39,037 nt of DNA from CAYSBE01 sp046309355 (GTDB taxonomy: Bacteria; Bacteroidota; Bacteroidia; UKL13-3): assembly GCA_046309355.1 (NCBI GenBank), contig JBKCPL010000039.1, positions 1 through 39,037 on the forward strand. Direction: 5' to 3'. The notes beneath the pieces were generated by a model that searched no databases, was not told where the DNA came from, and saw nothing but the letters and a program-made list of their open reading frames with translations. This document shows positions 14,701-22,694 of the stretch, piece by piece (within the stretch, counting starts at the first letter, position 1; every line of letters starts with the position of its first letter). A program made the translations under genes and the position numbers.

Positions 14701-15101
14701 ATTACCAGCTCACACACGGCTTCGAACGTTGTAACTACGATGTCTCTGCTGGTAGCGTTTTGCTTCAGCCGATTAAGCACTTCGGCACGTTCCAATACCT
14801 GGCTGTTTTCAAGCGCATTGATATGATATGGCCTTTTGTAAGAAGGAGGGAAGAGGTGCACATTGCGCCCATCTAACAGATTGTACAAGTCGCTGTAGAG
14901 GTATCTGGCGTCTTCCTCTTCATTTAAAATAACCACGTGGGTTTGTGGCTGTGCCGACTGCAGACTTGAAATAATAACCGGCAGGGCCGAGCCCACCAAT
15001 CCCCTCAGGTGAAGCTTAGTGCCGGGGGCGTTCAGCTTTCCTGCAAGTTGTTTCACACGTTCCGATTCGCTGTATATAGCGAGTAAATGCTGTAAGTTCA
15101 A
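11757..15101 (-). CDS. mfd: Transcription-repair coupling factor Mfd
   Basis: 1114 residues, full length for Mfd. Mfd removes RNA polymerase stalled at DNA lesions and recruits UvrA. The N-terminal UvrB-like module includes the FVYEAGQFAIRGGIIDVF segment (about 160-175). The RNA-polymerase-interacting CarD-like domain begins near residue 434 (GDYVTHIDHGIGRFAG). The RecG-like helicase has Walker A GDVGFGKTE near 588, DEEQ near 687, TATPIPRTL and QMRGRVGRS. The C-terminal regulatory domain closes the protein. Start ATG 15101; it appears to be a single-gene unit. Confidence 0.95.
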   Translation of the reverse strand: MNLQHLLAIYSESERVKQLAGKLNAPGTKLHLRGLVGSALPVIISSLQSAQPQTHVVILNEEEDARYLYSDLYNLLDGRNVHLFPPSYKRPYHINALENSQVLERAEVLNRLKQNATSRDIVVTTFEAVCELVITEQELVKNTYELKVGNVFDMEFFIDFLTEHHFERSDFVYEAGQFAIRGGIIDVFSFSNDEPYRMELNGDEIESIRTFDPVSQLSNKKVDRLFIIPNVQKQPDENGRDNFFSYLPDDAILWTSTINLGLQQIAKGFEKAEDIYAKHEAIHDEDKLQQPSHLFVTVNNLEQILNTFTVVENTPQPHFPPDQSIQFNTAPQPVFHKNFKLLSENLKNNQHLNFSNLIFSDSARQIERLYTIFEDLDKELEFQPIYHAISLGFTDKDLKLACYTEHQIFDRYYRGKSKTNSSKSRILTLKELRDLKPGDYVTHIDHGIGRFAGLEKIEINGHKQEAVRLVYRDNDLLYVSINSLHKISKYVGKDGTEPRVHKLGSDVWEKLKNNTKKKVKDIARDLIKLYAKRKAQPGYQFSPDNYLQVELEASFMYEDTPDQTKASSDVKSDMENPHPMDRLVCGDVGFGKTEVAIRAAFKAVCDSKQVAVLVPTTILANQHYRTFKERLKDFPCTIDYINRFKSASEQKEILEKVKDGKIDILIGTHKLLSKQLKFKDLGLLIIDEEQKFGVAAKEKLKAIKINVDTLTLTATPIPRTLHFSLMGARDLSIINTPPANRQPVTTELHAYSDELMREVIMNEIERGGQVFVVHHRVKDIYELADRITSICHGVKVGVAHGQLEGDKLEDVMIKFIEAEYDVLVATTIIESGLDIPNANTIVINNAHMFGLSDIHQMRGRVGRSNKKAFCYLMVPSMIGLTNDARRRLNAIEEFSDLGSGFNVAMRDLDIRGAGNLLGGEQSGFIAEIGFEMYNKILDEAIQELKDEEFAELFKDEKVHKIESRDCTIETDYEALIPDDYVRNIGERLSLYNELASLSTDDQLTRFSETLRDRFGPIPQQVWDLLDVIRLRESAKKLGFEKLILKNSSMGAHFPDERKGAYYQSETFNRILQFVQKNSSRCKMKQTPKGLQLQVMHVSGVLHARSVFDDMMLMP

Positions 15102-15286
15102 CTACACCTTGCTTTGGGGCAGCAAATATAGGTATGTGAGCCAAGTATTTTTATACACGTAAGCAGATATTAATTAGCGTATAATTTTTACTAAACCATA
15201 CGCGCGATATGGTATTTCTTACAGGCTAATATGCTTGGCCAATCAGGATATTGGATGTGTGACAAGTAAATATAATCAACTGTCAC

Positions 15287-16534
15287 TTACCTGCGTTTTT
15301 GACTAAAGCGATTGTTCGCTCTGCCGGTTTGCTGCCTTTGCTGTTTGTGTTTTGCTTTGGCTTCTGCCTGATGCTTCTTTATGTCATCAACAGATTGTGT
15401 GATGGGCCACGGATGTTTTGTATTTACCGGAATTTTTTGTGCAGTCAACTTTTCTATATCTTTTACGAATACTTTTTCTTCGGCATCGCAAAACGAAATG
15501 GATTTTCCGCTGGCTCCGGCTCTGCCTGTGCGGCCTATTCGGTGTACGTATGTTTCGGGTATGTTGGGTATATCGTAATTAAATACGTACTGAAGTTCAT
15601 CAATGTCAATTCCGCGTGCTGCAATATCGGTGGCTACGAGTACATTTATTTTACGGTCTTTGAAATTGCCTAGTGCCCGTTGTCTAGCATTTTGTGATTT
15701 GTCGCCATGAATGGAATCGGCTTTGATGCCTGCTTTGTTCAGGTCCCTGGCTACACGGTCGGCACCGTGTTTGGTACGTGCAAATACCAACGCGTGGTTT
15801 ATGCCCAGTTCATCAATGACATGCACCAGAAGATGTCTTTTATTGGGCTTATCAACGTAGTAAATTTCCTGTTCAATTTTTTCGGCTGTTGATGATACGG
15901 GAGTCACTTCAACTTTCACCGGTTTGTGCAAAATAGTGTCGGCCAGTTTCTGAATTTCGGGGGGCATGGTTGCCGAGAAAAACAGGGTTTGGCGTTTGCT
16001 TGGCAGTTTTGCTATAATCTTTTTTACATCATGAATAAATCCCATGTCCAGCATACGGTCTGCCTCATCCAATACAAAGTATTCAATGTGGTTCAGGTGT
16101 ATATACTGCTGCTGCATTAAATCGAGCAAGCGGCCCGGTGTGGCTACCAGTATATCCACTCCACGTTTTAATGCATCCGTTTGCGGCTGTTGACTAACAC
16201 CGCCAAATATCACCAGATGGCGAAGTGGCAGGTTCTTTCCATATGCTTTCAGGCTTTCTTCTATTTGTATGGCCAATTCGCGTGTGGGTGTAAGTACGAG
16301 GGCTTTTATAGGTCTATTTCCTTTTATGCCTTGCGTATGGGTAGTCAGGTGTTGCAAAATAGGAATGCTGAACGCAGCTGTTTTGCCGGTACCGGTTTGT
16401 GCACAACCTAATATATCCTTGTGCTCAAGGGCGTGCGGTATGGCTTGTTGCTGAATGGGAGTAGGGTGCGTGTATCCTTCGTGTTCGAGCGCTTTGAGTA
16501 TAGGCTCAATGAGGTGCAGGTCTTTAAATAACAT
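15287..16534 (-). CDS. DEAD-box RNA helicase (RhlE-like)
   Basis: 415 residues with all core motifs: the Q motif PTPIQQQAIP (24-33), Walker A AQTGTGKT (45-52), PTRELA, DEAD (156-159), SAT, and HRIGRTGR in the second RecA-like lobe. A short basic, glutamine-rich tail of about 40 residues would help RNA binding. RhlE-type enzymes unwind short RNA helices in ribosome assembly and RNA decay, often in cold growth. The exact sub-family is inferred from size and tail. It stands 80 nt downstream of mazG on the same strand, possibly with its own promoter. Confidence 0.9.
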   Translation of the reverse strand: MLFKDLHLIEPILKALEHEGYTHPTPIQQQAIPHALEHKDILGCAQTGTGKTAAFSIPILQHLTTHTQGIKGNRPIKALVLTPTRELAIQIEESLKAYGKNLPLRHLVIFGGVSQQPQTDALKRGVDILVATPGRLLDLMQQQYIHLNHIEYFVLDEADRMLDMGFIHDVKKIIAKLPSKRQTLFFSATMPPEIQKLADTILHKPVKVEVTPVSSTAEKIEQEIYYVDKPNKRHLLVHVIDELGINHALVFARTKHGADRVARDLNKAGIKADSIHGDKSQNARQRALGNFKDRKINVLVATDIAARGIDIDELQYVFNYDIPNIPETYVHRIGRTGRAGASGKSISFCDAEEKVFVKDIEKLTAQKIPVNTKHPWPITQSVDDIKKHQAEAKAKHKQQRQQTGRANNRFSQKRR

Positions 16535-16614
16535 GTATGTAAGGTGGATTTAACAAAGCGTAAAACCAGATTACAGCTACTTAAATCCTTTGATTAGTGT
16601 ACAAAGGTACACCG

Positions 16615-17406
16615 TTATTCGGGTATTGAGGGATTATTTTCCTTTTGCTTGGCTTCGTTCCACAATATGTCCATCTCCTCAAGTGTCATCTCGGTGAGTT
16701 TTTTTGTGGCCGTGGTTTCAATATGCTGAAAACGGTTTATAAATTTTTGATTGGTTTTTTCAAGAGCATCATCCGGATTGATTCCGTATTTACGGGCTAC
16801 ATTAATAAGTGCAAACAGAAAGTCGCCAAACTCTTTTTCGGTGAGGTGTTCGTTGTTGGGTTTGTTCAGTTCTACTTTCAGTTCGTTCCATTCTTCTTCT
16901 ACTTTTGCCCACACATCATGCTTGGTTGGCCAGTCAAATCCAACCTGTGCTGCTTTTTCCTGCATGCGGTATGCTTTAACTATACTGGGTGTGCCTTTGG
17001 CCACACCGCTTAGCACACTTCGGTTGCCTTCTTTAAGTTTTATCTGCTCCCAGTTTTCTTTTACCTGCTCGGCATTTTCAACTTTTACATCACCATATAT
17101 GTGCGGATGCCGTACAATCAGTTTTTCACATAGGGCATGGCATACATCTGCTATATCAAACTTGTTTTGTTCGGAAGCAATACGGGCATAAAATACGATG
17201 TGCAGAAACACATCGCCCAGCTCTTTTTTTATCTCCTGAAAATCATTCTTAATGATGGCATCACTCAATTCATAGGTTTCTTCAATGGTCAGATGGCGAA
17301 GGCTTTCATTGGTTTGCTTCATATCCCACGGGCATTTCTCACGCAACTCATCCATGATGTCGAGCAAACGCCCAAATGCGTTCAATTTGTCTTCCCGTGT
17401 ATTCAT
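16615..17406 (-). CDS. mazG: Nucleoside triphosphate pyrophosphohydrolase MazG
   Basis: 263 residues, the standard two-domain MazG length. The first all-alpha domain has CPWDMKQTNESLRHLTIEE near residues 25-43 and the metal-binding EExxE-type and ExxD helices (EIKKELGDVFLHIVF). The second repeats the pattern with EEEWNELKVEL and EFGDFLFALINVARK. MazG hydrolyses (d)NTPs to monophosphate and pyrophosphate, clearing altered nucleotides and, in some species, moderating ppGpp. It starts 21 nt after the DUF1015 gene and looks like the last gene of the serC run. Confidence 0.92.
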   Translation of the reverse strand: MNTREDKLNAFGRLLDIMDELREKCPWDMKQTNESLRHLTIEETYELSDAIIKNDFQEIKKELGDVFLHIVFYARIASEQNKFDIADVCHALCEKLIVRHPHIYGDVKVENAEQVKENWEQIKLKEGNRSVLSGVAKGTPSIVKAYRMQEKAAQVGFDWPTKHDVWAKVEEEWNELKVELNKPNNEHLTEKEFGDFLFALINVARKYGINPDDALEKTNQKFINRFQHIETTATKKLTEMTLEEMDILWNEAKQKENNPSIPE

Positions 17407-17427
17407 TTTAAAGGTATCGCTTATTGA

Positions 17428-18666
17428 TTATGCGTTTGTTTCGTAAATGATTAAACCGGTGCGCAACTTTGGCTCTATCCAGGTCGATTTGGGAGGCATA
17501 ATCATTCCGGCATCTGCTACCTGTTTTACTTCTTCAATGGATGTTTGATAGAGTGTAATGGCTACATCGAATTCTTTTCTGTCAATCATATCCTGCAATG
17601 TTCCAATGCCTTTTGTGCCATCAAGAAAGGATATGCGCTTGTCGGTTTTGCTGTCGCTGATACCAAAAATAGCTTTAACAATAAACTGTTCCGCAACCGA
17701 TACATCCAGTTTTTCAAGCAGGCCGTTCAGGCTGTTTTCAAACTCGGGTTTTAGTTTTAAGAGATAGGCGTGTTTATTGAAGTAAATGCCAAATTCTTTA
17801 GGTTTTAGCGGCTGTACAGGCAAATTTCCACTGGGTGTAATGGTAAAATATGTTTGCAATTCTGCTAAAAATCCGGGGTTATATACTTTAGCATCTTTTA
17901 CTACCCGGTGGTACTCGAAAATGTGCAGCTTAGAAAAGGGGATAAGGCACACCGGAAAATACTCATACCCGCTTCCGGGTAGTGAGGCTGCGCGTTTATT
18001 CAGGCAATTGGCAGCCGCTCCGGCACTGCGGTGATGGCCATCGGCAATATACAGTTTGTTGATTTTTAAAAACTCATTGGCAATGATATTCATATCTTTT
18101 TCATCATTTACCACCCATATATTGTGTTTAAGCTGATCGTTGCTGATGAAGTTATATTCAGGAATATGATTGATGATGTAATGTTCAATAACTTCATCTA
18201 TCGGCTGACAATCGGGGTAGGTTAACAATACCGGATTACCCATTTGATTAAACCAGTTGATGTGATCAGCCACCTCATCCTGTTTTTCGGTTAGTGTATT
18301 TTCGTGCTTCAGAATATTGTTCTTCAGGTAATCGTTTACCGATGCGGCTGCAATGATGCCCGTATAGGCCTGGCTGCCTTTTATCACCCGGTAAATGTAA
18401 TAGGCTGGTTTTACATCGCGCACAAGCCAGCCTTTATCTATAAATTCATTCAGGTACTGAAGCCCCAGCGGAAAGTGTTTTTCAGGAGTTTTCTTTTCTC
18501 CTTTAAAGTGCAGATAAGGCTTTACCACATGCAGGTAGCTGTGTGGGTTACGTTCCAGCTCCTCGTAGGATTTATCACGACTGCCTGAGTCGTAAGAGGG
18601 AGCCGACACAAATGCGGCTTTATCTTTTGACGGGCGAAGTGCCCTGAATGGTTTTATGATGGCCAT
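17428..18666 (-). CDS. DUF1015 family protein
   Basis: 412 residues that fill the DUF1015 family. The opening AIIKPFRALRP, the YxxxPYDxx-type early segment (here PSYDSGSRDKSYEELERNPHS) and the central IADGHHRSAGA motif near residues 208-218 are characteristic. The family has no established biochemical role. The invariant Asp-Gly-His-His suggests a nucleotide- or metal-linked activity. Its position directly after serC and serA, with gaps of 27-29 nt, suggests a tie to serine or phosphoserine metabolism, as seen in many Bacteroidota. That tie is inference. Confidence 0.85.
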   Translation of the reverse strand: MAIIKPFRALRPSKDKAAFVSAPSYDSGSRDKSYEELERNPHSYLHVVKPYLHFKGEKKTPEKHFPLGLQYLNEFIDKGWLVRDVKPAYYIYRVIKGSQAYTGIIAAASVNDYLKNNILKHENTLTEKQDEVADHINWFNQMGNPVLLTYPDCQPIDEVIEHYIINHIPEYNFISNDQLKHNIWVVNDEKDMNIIANEFLKINKLYIADGHHRSAGAAANCLNKRAASLPGSGYEYFPVCLIPFSKLHIFEYHRVVKDAKVYNPGFLAELQTYFTITPSGNLPVQPLKPKEFGIYFNKHAYLLKLKPEFENSLNGLLEKLDVSVAEQFIVKAIFGISDSKTDKRISFLDGTKGIGTLQDMIDRKEFDVAITLYQTSIEEVKQVADAGMIMPPKSTWIEPKLRTGLIIYETNA

Positions 18667-18693
18667 TTATAGCTATGTTACTTTAAGTCTGTG

Positions 18694-19662
18694 TTATACT
18701 TTTTTAAAGTGTTCAATAACTTTTTGTGCCAATTCTATTCCTATTCGGTTTTGTGCTTCCAGTGTGCTTCCTCCTATGTGCGGGCTAAGGCTTACGTTAG
18801 CATGCTCCAGAATAGCTGTATTTACCGGAGGTTCTTTTTCAAATACATCAAGCCCTGCAAAGGCTACATGTCCGCTGTTTAATGCAGCCAGCAAATCGTG
18901 TTCGCTGATAACGCCACCGCGTGAGCAATTCACCAAACCTACACCTTTTTTCATTTTGGCTATTTTGTGCGCATCGATAATGGCTTTATCGCCTTCATTA
19001 AACGGCACGTGAAAGGTGATGAAATCGGAGTGCAACAGAACCGATTCTTCGCTCACGGTATTTATAGTAACCTTGATGCGTGAATTTTGTCCCAGTGCCG
19101 GTAACTCCAAACTCAAATCAACCGCATCAATAAACGGATCAAAAGCCAGCACTTTCATACCCAGGCCTACGGCTATCTTAGCTACTTCCTGCCCTATGCG
19201 TCCAAAGCCATACACACCCATCGTTTTGCCTTGCAGCTCTATTCCATTTGAGGCTGTTTTCTTCAAATTCGAAAATTCCTCGTTGCCTTTTTCAGGCATA
19301 ATTCTATTGGTTATTTGCAGAAACCTTGATCCCGAAAAAATATGGGCAAAAACAAGCTCGGCAACCGATACCGAAGATGAGGCCGGTGTGTTGATGACAG
19401 CTATGCCTTTATTTTTTGCATAGGCAACATCAATATTATCCATGCCCACGCCACCGCGCCCAATTAATTTAAGATTGGGGCACGCATCAATCAGGTCTTT
19501 GCGAATTTTTGTGGCGCTGCGCACCAGCACAGCATCAAAAGTATTTAACTGCTCCTGCAATTTATCCTGTGGTATTTTTTCGGTAACAACGGTAAATCCG
19601 GCTTGCTCCAACATGCTTTTGCCGTTTGCATCTATTCCGTCATTGGCTAATATTTTTGTCAT
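18694..19662 (-). CDS. serA: D-3-phosphoglycerate dehydrogenase (short form)
   Basis: 322 residues of the D-2-hydroxyacid dehydrogenase family. The nucleotide-binding motif GVYGFGRIGQEVAK lies near residue 150, the catalytic Arg in NCSRGG, a Glu in the DVFEKEPP loop and the catalytic His295 in SPHIGG. The C-terminal ACT domain of long SerA forms is absent, so serine feedback by that route is not expected. It oxidises 3-phosphoglycerate to 3-phosphohydroxypyruvate, the first step of serine synthesis. Specificity is inferred from serC, the next enzyme, lying 29 nt upstream; other hydroxyacid dehydrogenases share the fold. Confidence 0.88.
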   Translation of the reverse strand: MTKILANDGIDANGKSMLEQAGFTVVTEKIPQDKLQEQLNTFDAVLVRSATKIRKDLIDACPNLKLIGRGGVGMDNIDVAYAKNKGIAVINTPASSSVSVAELVFAHIFSGSRFLQITNRIMPEKGNEEFSNLKKTASNGIELQGKTMGVYGFGRIGQEVAKIAVGLGMKVLAFDPFIDAVDLSLELPALGQNSRIKVTINTVSEESVLLHSDFITFHVPFNEGDKAIIDAHKIAKMKKGVGLVNCSRGGVISEHDLLAALNSGHVAFAGLDVFEKEPPVNTAILEHANVSLSPHIGGSTLEAQNRIGIELAQKVIEHFKKV

Positions 19663-19691
19663 GTGTATGTATATAAAGAAGTATCAAAAAA

Positions 19692-20777
19692 TTATGCAGT
19701 GGCTTTTACTGTTTGTTCAAATTCTTTCATCGCATCAACCAATGCCTGTACACTTTCTAATTCCAGTGCATTGTATAAACTCGCTCTTAGGCCACCCACC
19801 GAGCGGTGACCTTTAAGTCCGCTCAGGTTGCGTTTTTTGCAAAATGCCAGAAACGGTTCTTCGTGTTCTTTGTTGGTCAATACAAAATTTACATTCATGC
19901 GGCTGCGGTCTTCTTTGGCTACCGTTCCGGTAAACAGCGGGTTTCGGTCAATTTCGGCATACAGCAAATCGGCTTTTTCACGGTTGCGTTTTTCCATAGC
20001 CTCTAGGCCAATTTCTTTTACCCAGCGCAGCGTGTGCATACACACAAATATGGCAAACACGCTGGGGGTATTGTACATGCTTCCATTGTCGATATGCACT
20101 TTGTAATCAAGCATGGTGGGCAGTTTGCGAACCGCACGTTTTTGTAAAAAACTGTTTTTAATAATCACCAGTGTTGTTCCGGCAGGTCCCATATTTTTTT
20201 GCGCTCCTGCATATATCAAATCAAATTTTGTTGCATCAAATGGTCTGCTGAAAATATCAGAACTCATATCGCATACCAGTGGCACATTGCCCGTATCAGG
20301 AAATTCAAACATCTCGGTTCCATAGATGGTATTGTTGCTGGTGCAATGAAAATACTTGGCATCCTGAGGTATGGTGTAGCCTTTGGGTATGAAATTGTAG
20401 TTGGCATCTTCGCTGCTGGCCACCACATTTACATGGCCAAACAATTTAGCTTCTTTTATGGCGCGGTTAGCCCACACACCCGTGTTCAGATACGCTGCCG
20501 TTTCATCTTCGCCCAGCCAGTTCATCGGTATCATATCAAATTGCAGGCTGGCACCGCCCTGAAGAAAAATTACTGAGTAGTCGTCATTTAATTTTAGTAT
20601 GTCTTTTACCAGTTGCGTAGCTTCATTCACAACGGCTTCATACTCTTTACTGCGATGAGATACTTCAAGCAGTGACAATCCTGTTCCTGAAAAATTTTTA
20701 AGTGCTTCGATGGATGCTTCAATGGCCGAAGGCGGGAGTATGGCCGGCCCTGCCGAAAAATTGTGAACTTTTGACAT
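19692..20777 (-). CDS. serC: Phosphoserine aminotransferase
   Basis: 361 residues, normal for SerC. The opening HNFSAGPAILP, the FLQGGASLQF segment, Ser-Asp-Ile-Phe-Ser-Arg and the PLP-binding Lys194 in YAGAQKNMGPAG all fit. The C-terminal VGGLRASLYNALELE is typical. It converts 3-phosphohydroxypyruvate plus glutamate to phosphoserine; the same enzyme also serves pyridoxal phosphate synthesis in many bacteria. It is the first gene of a minus-strand run serC-serA-DUF1015-mazG with gaps of 21-29 nt. Its promoter should lie in 20778-20887, shared with the divergent barrel-like gene. Confidence 0.95.
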   Translation of the reverse strand: MSKVHNFSAGPAILPPSAIEASIEALKNFSGTGLSLLEVSHRSKEYEAVVNEATQLVKDILKLNDDYSVIFLQGGASLQFDMIPMNWLGEDETAAYLNTGVWANRAIKEAKLFGHVNVVASSEDANYNFIPKGYTIPQDAKYFHCTSNNTIYGTEMFEFPDTGNVPLVCDMSSDIFSRPFDATKFDLIYAGAQKNMGPAGTTLVIIKNSFLQKRAVRKLPTMLDYKVHIDNGSMYNTPSVFAIFVCMHTLRWVKEIGLEAMEKRNREKADLLYAEIDRNPLFTGTVAKEDRSRMNVNFVLTNKEHEEPFLAFCKKRNLSGLKGHRSVGGLRASLYNALELESVQALVDAMKEFEQTVKATA

Positions 20778-20838
20778 ACTATCTATGTTTTAATACTGCG
20801 AAATACGTTTATTCATAGCCTTTACACAAATATTTGAA

Positions 20839-20846
20839 TAATTTTG
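20839..20846 (+). promoter_or_regulatory. Possible -7 element of the barrel-like protein gene
   Basis: TAATTTTG fits the TAnnTTTG consensus, 41 nt before the ATG at 20888. I see no TTG at the normal upstream spacing, so the support is partial. Confidence 0.4.
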
Positions 20847-20887
20847 TGCGATATATTTATGATGCAGTTTACCTACACTAAAACACT

Positions 20888-21514
20888 ATGAATAGACTCA
20901 TTCCATCAGCTGCACTATGCTTGCTTATGCTGGCTTCCCCCAATATACTTTTTGCGCAGCGAAAAATTAAGGAAGTTGACCCGCAGCGTAAAAACGAATC
21001 ATCAGCACCGGCTAACGAAAAAGAAGCCTTCAAAGACAGGTTGTTATTTGGTGGAAATGCATGGATGTCGTTCGGTACAAATTTTTCATTATTTCTGCTT
21101 CAGCCTCAGGTTGCATACCGTGTAAATAACAGCCTGATGACAGGTATTGGCGGAACCTACATGCACCTTCGTGAAAGCTATGTTATTTCGGGTAAAAATT
21201 ATGTGTTTACCGACAATATTTTCGGCATCAATTTATTTGCCCGCCAAAATATAGCAGGTCCTGTTTTTGCATACACTGAATATGCCCCTACTAATTTTAA
21301 TTCATTCAATTCGTTTGGCGACAGAAAACGAGTGTGGGGTCACGCACTCAATATTGGCGGTGGATACAGCCAGTCGTTTAATGGGGCAGGTGCATATATT
21401 ATTGTCTTATACGATGTGCTTTGGCAGCAGTTTTACAGCACCAATGATCCAAATAGTTACGCCCGCAGCCTGCGCCTTTCGCCCTGGGATATCAGGTTTG
21501 GTGTGCTGTTTTAA
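20888..21514 (+). CDS. Outer-membrane beta-barrel-like protein
   Basis: 208 residues with a clear signal peptide (about 1-23, ending in Phe-Ala-Gln). After a charged linker of about 25 residues come alternating hydrophobic and polar strands: aromatic girdles, Gly-Gly-Thr-Tyr and GGGYSQSF turns, and a closing Arg-Phe-Gly-Val-Leu-Phe. An aromatic final residue is the signature of BAM-inserted outer-membrane proteins. About eight strands fit the length. No family recognised. Its stop overlaps the convergent rhomboid gene's stop by 3 nt. Confidence 0.7.
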   Translation: MNRLIPSAALCLLMLASPNILFAQRKIKEVDPQRKNESSAPANEKEAFKDRLLFGGNAWMSFGTNFSLFLLQPQVAYRVNNSLMTGIGGTYMHLRESYVISGKNYVFTDNIFGINLFARQNIAGPVFAYTEYAPTNFNSFNSFGDRKRVWGHALNIGGGYSQSFNGAGAYIIVLYDVLWQQFYSTNDPNSYARSLRLSPWDIRFGVLF

Positions 21515-22125
21515 TTTAGCCTGAGTAGCTGCATTAAAAAATGCACCATGAGCATGGGCTTAAACACTACCGAAAACAATACGCCATATACCGCACCGTA
21601 AAAATGAGCTTCATGATTGATATTGTCGTTGCTCCTGCTCGACATGTAATACGAATAGACCAGGTAAGCAATACCCAATAAAATTCCCGGCAAGCCCAAA
21701 ATGCCATAGAGGTATATCTTAGCATACGGATTAAACAATATGCTTGTAAATACAACGGCAGATACTGCTCCCGATGCCCCCACTGAAGTATACGAAACAC
21801 TGTTTTTGTATTTTAACAACGTGGATGTGTTGGCTGCTGCAATGGAGGTAACGTACAATGCAACGTATAGTATATCACCAGCCGAACCGAAGGCCAGATG
21901 GTAATAATACTCAACTGCCTGCCCGAATGAATAGAGCACAAACATGTTGATGAACAAATGAAAAAAATCGCCATGGAGCAATGCGCAGCTAAACATGCGC
22001 CACCATTCATTGGAATGCCATACCCTGTATGGATTGAAAATAAAAGCCTGTGTAAGCGATTGATTATAGAATGCAAACAGGCTAATTGCAACCGTGATGA
22101 TTATTATTGCAAGAGTTAAAGTCAT
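21511..22125 (-). CDS. Rhomboid family intramembrane serine protease
   Basis: 204 residues from the ATG at 22123-22125. A start further up is open but would prepend a non-hydrophobic stretch and overlap the divergent gene. About six transmembrane helices are visible. The catalytic Ser118 lies in VGASGAVSA and the His in HEAHFYG (His174). The NEWWRMFSCALLHGDFFHLFINM segment near residues 39-61 is the typical loop and second helix with the Trp-Arg and His-Gly elements. Rhomboids cut substrates inside the membrane. Substrate unknown. Its start lies 8 nt from that of the divergent phosphoesterase. Confidence 0.9.
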   Translation of the reverse strand: MTLTLAIIIITVAISLFAFYNQSLTQAFIFNPYRVWHSNEWWRMFSCALLHGDFFHLFINMFVLYSFGQAVEYYYHLAFGSAGDILYVALYVTSIAAANTSTLLKYKNSVSYTSVGASGAVSAVVFTSILFNPYAKIYLYGILGLPGILLGIAYLVYSYYMSSRSNDNINHEAHFYGAVYGVLFSVVFKPMLMVHFLMQLLRLN

Positions 22126-22133
22126 ATACAAAT

Positions 22134-22646
22134 ATGGGTAAGAAAATCGGAATACTATCCGATACACATGGTTTTGTTGCCACGCAGCTATTCAGTTTTT
22201 TCGAATCGTGTGATGAACTCTGGCATGCAGGCGATTGGGGGGATATACATGTAGTGCATGAGCTAAACAAAATAGCTCCTGTAAAGGGTGTATACGGCAA
22301 TATTGACGGGGCTGATATTCGTGCTACGTTTCCTGAAGTGCTCAACTTTACCTGCGAAGGTCTCGCTATTTGCATGTTACATATCGGAGGATATCCGGGC
22401 AGGTACAGTCCTTTATTTAAGCAGGTACTTACGCAATACACGCCCGATGTTATGATTTGTGGCCATTCACACATTTTAAAAGTTATGCGTGATGCAGCGA
22501 CAGGCATCATGCATATAAATCCGGGTGCAGCCGGAAACAAAGGTTTTCATACGTTCTCCACTGCTATTCGGCTGGAGGTGGAAGATAAACGGCTTCAAAA
22601 TCTGGAAGTGTGGGAAATAAAACGCACAGACCTGTATAACGAATAA
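22134..22646 (+). CDS. YfcE/MJ0936-type metallophosphoesterase
   Basis: 170 residues from ATG 22134; the frame is open nine codons further up, inside the rhomboid coding region, but the family begins with the KIGILSDTHG strand found right after this ATG. The dimetal site is complete: Asp10 and His12, Asp in HAGDWGD, Asn in GNIDG, the His in MLHIGG, and GHSH. Family members hydrolyse small phosphodiesters in vitro; physiological substrates are mostly unknown. The stop codon lies inside the stem of a terminator shared with the metalloprotease gene. Confidence 0.88.
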   Translation: MGKKIGILSDTHGFVATQLFSFFESCDELWHAGDWGDIHVVHELNKIAPVKGVYGNIDGADIRATFPEVLNFTCEGLAICMLHIGGYPGRYSPLFKQVLTQYTPDVMICGHSHILKVMRDAATGIMHINPGAAGNKGFHTFSTAIRLEVEDKRLQNLEVWEIKRTDLYNE

Positions 22647-22673
22647 AGCCCTGACAAACATCAGGGCTTTATT
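22642..22673. terminator. Bidirectional terminator between convergent genes
   Basis: A perfect 13-bp inverted repeat AATAAAGCCCTGA/TCAGGGCTTTATT with a 6-nt loop, with A-rich and T-rich sides that serve both directions. It lies between the phosphoesterase stop and the end of the M43 protease gene, and includes the phosphoesterase TAA. Confidence 0.85.
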
Positions 22674-22694
22674 CACTGTGTTCAATGTATGTGC

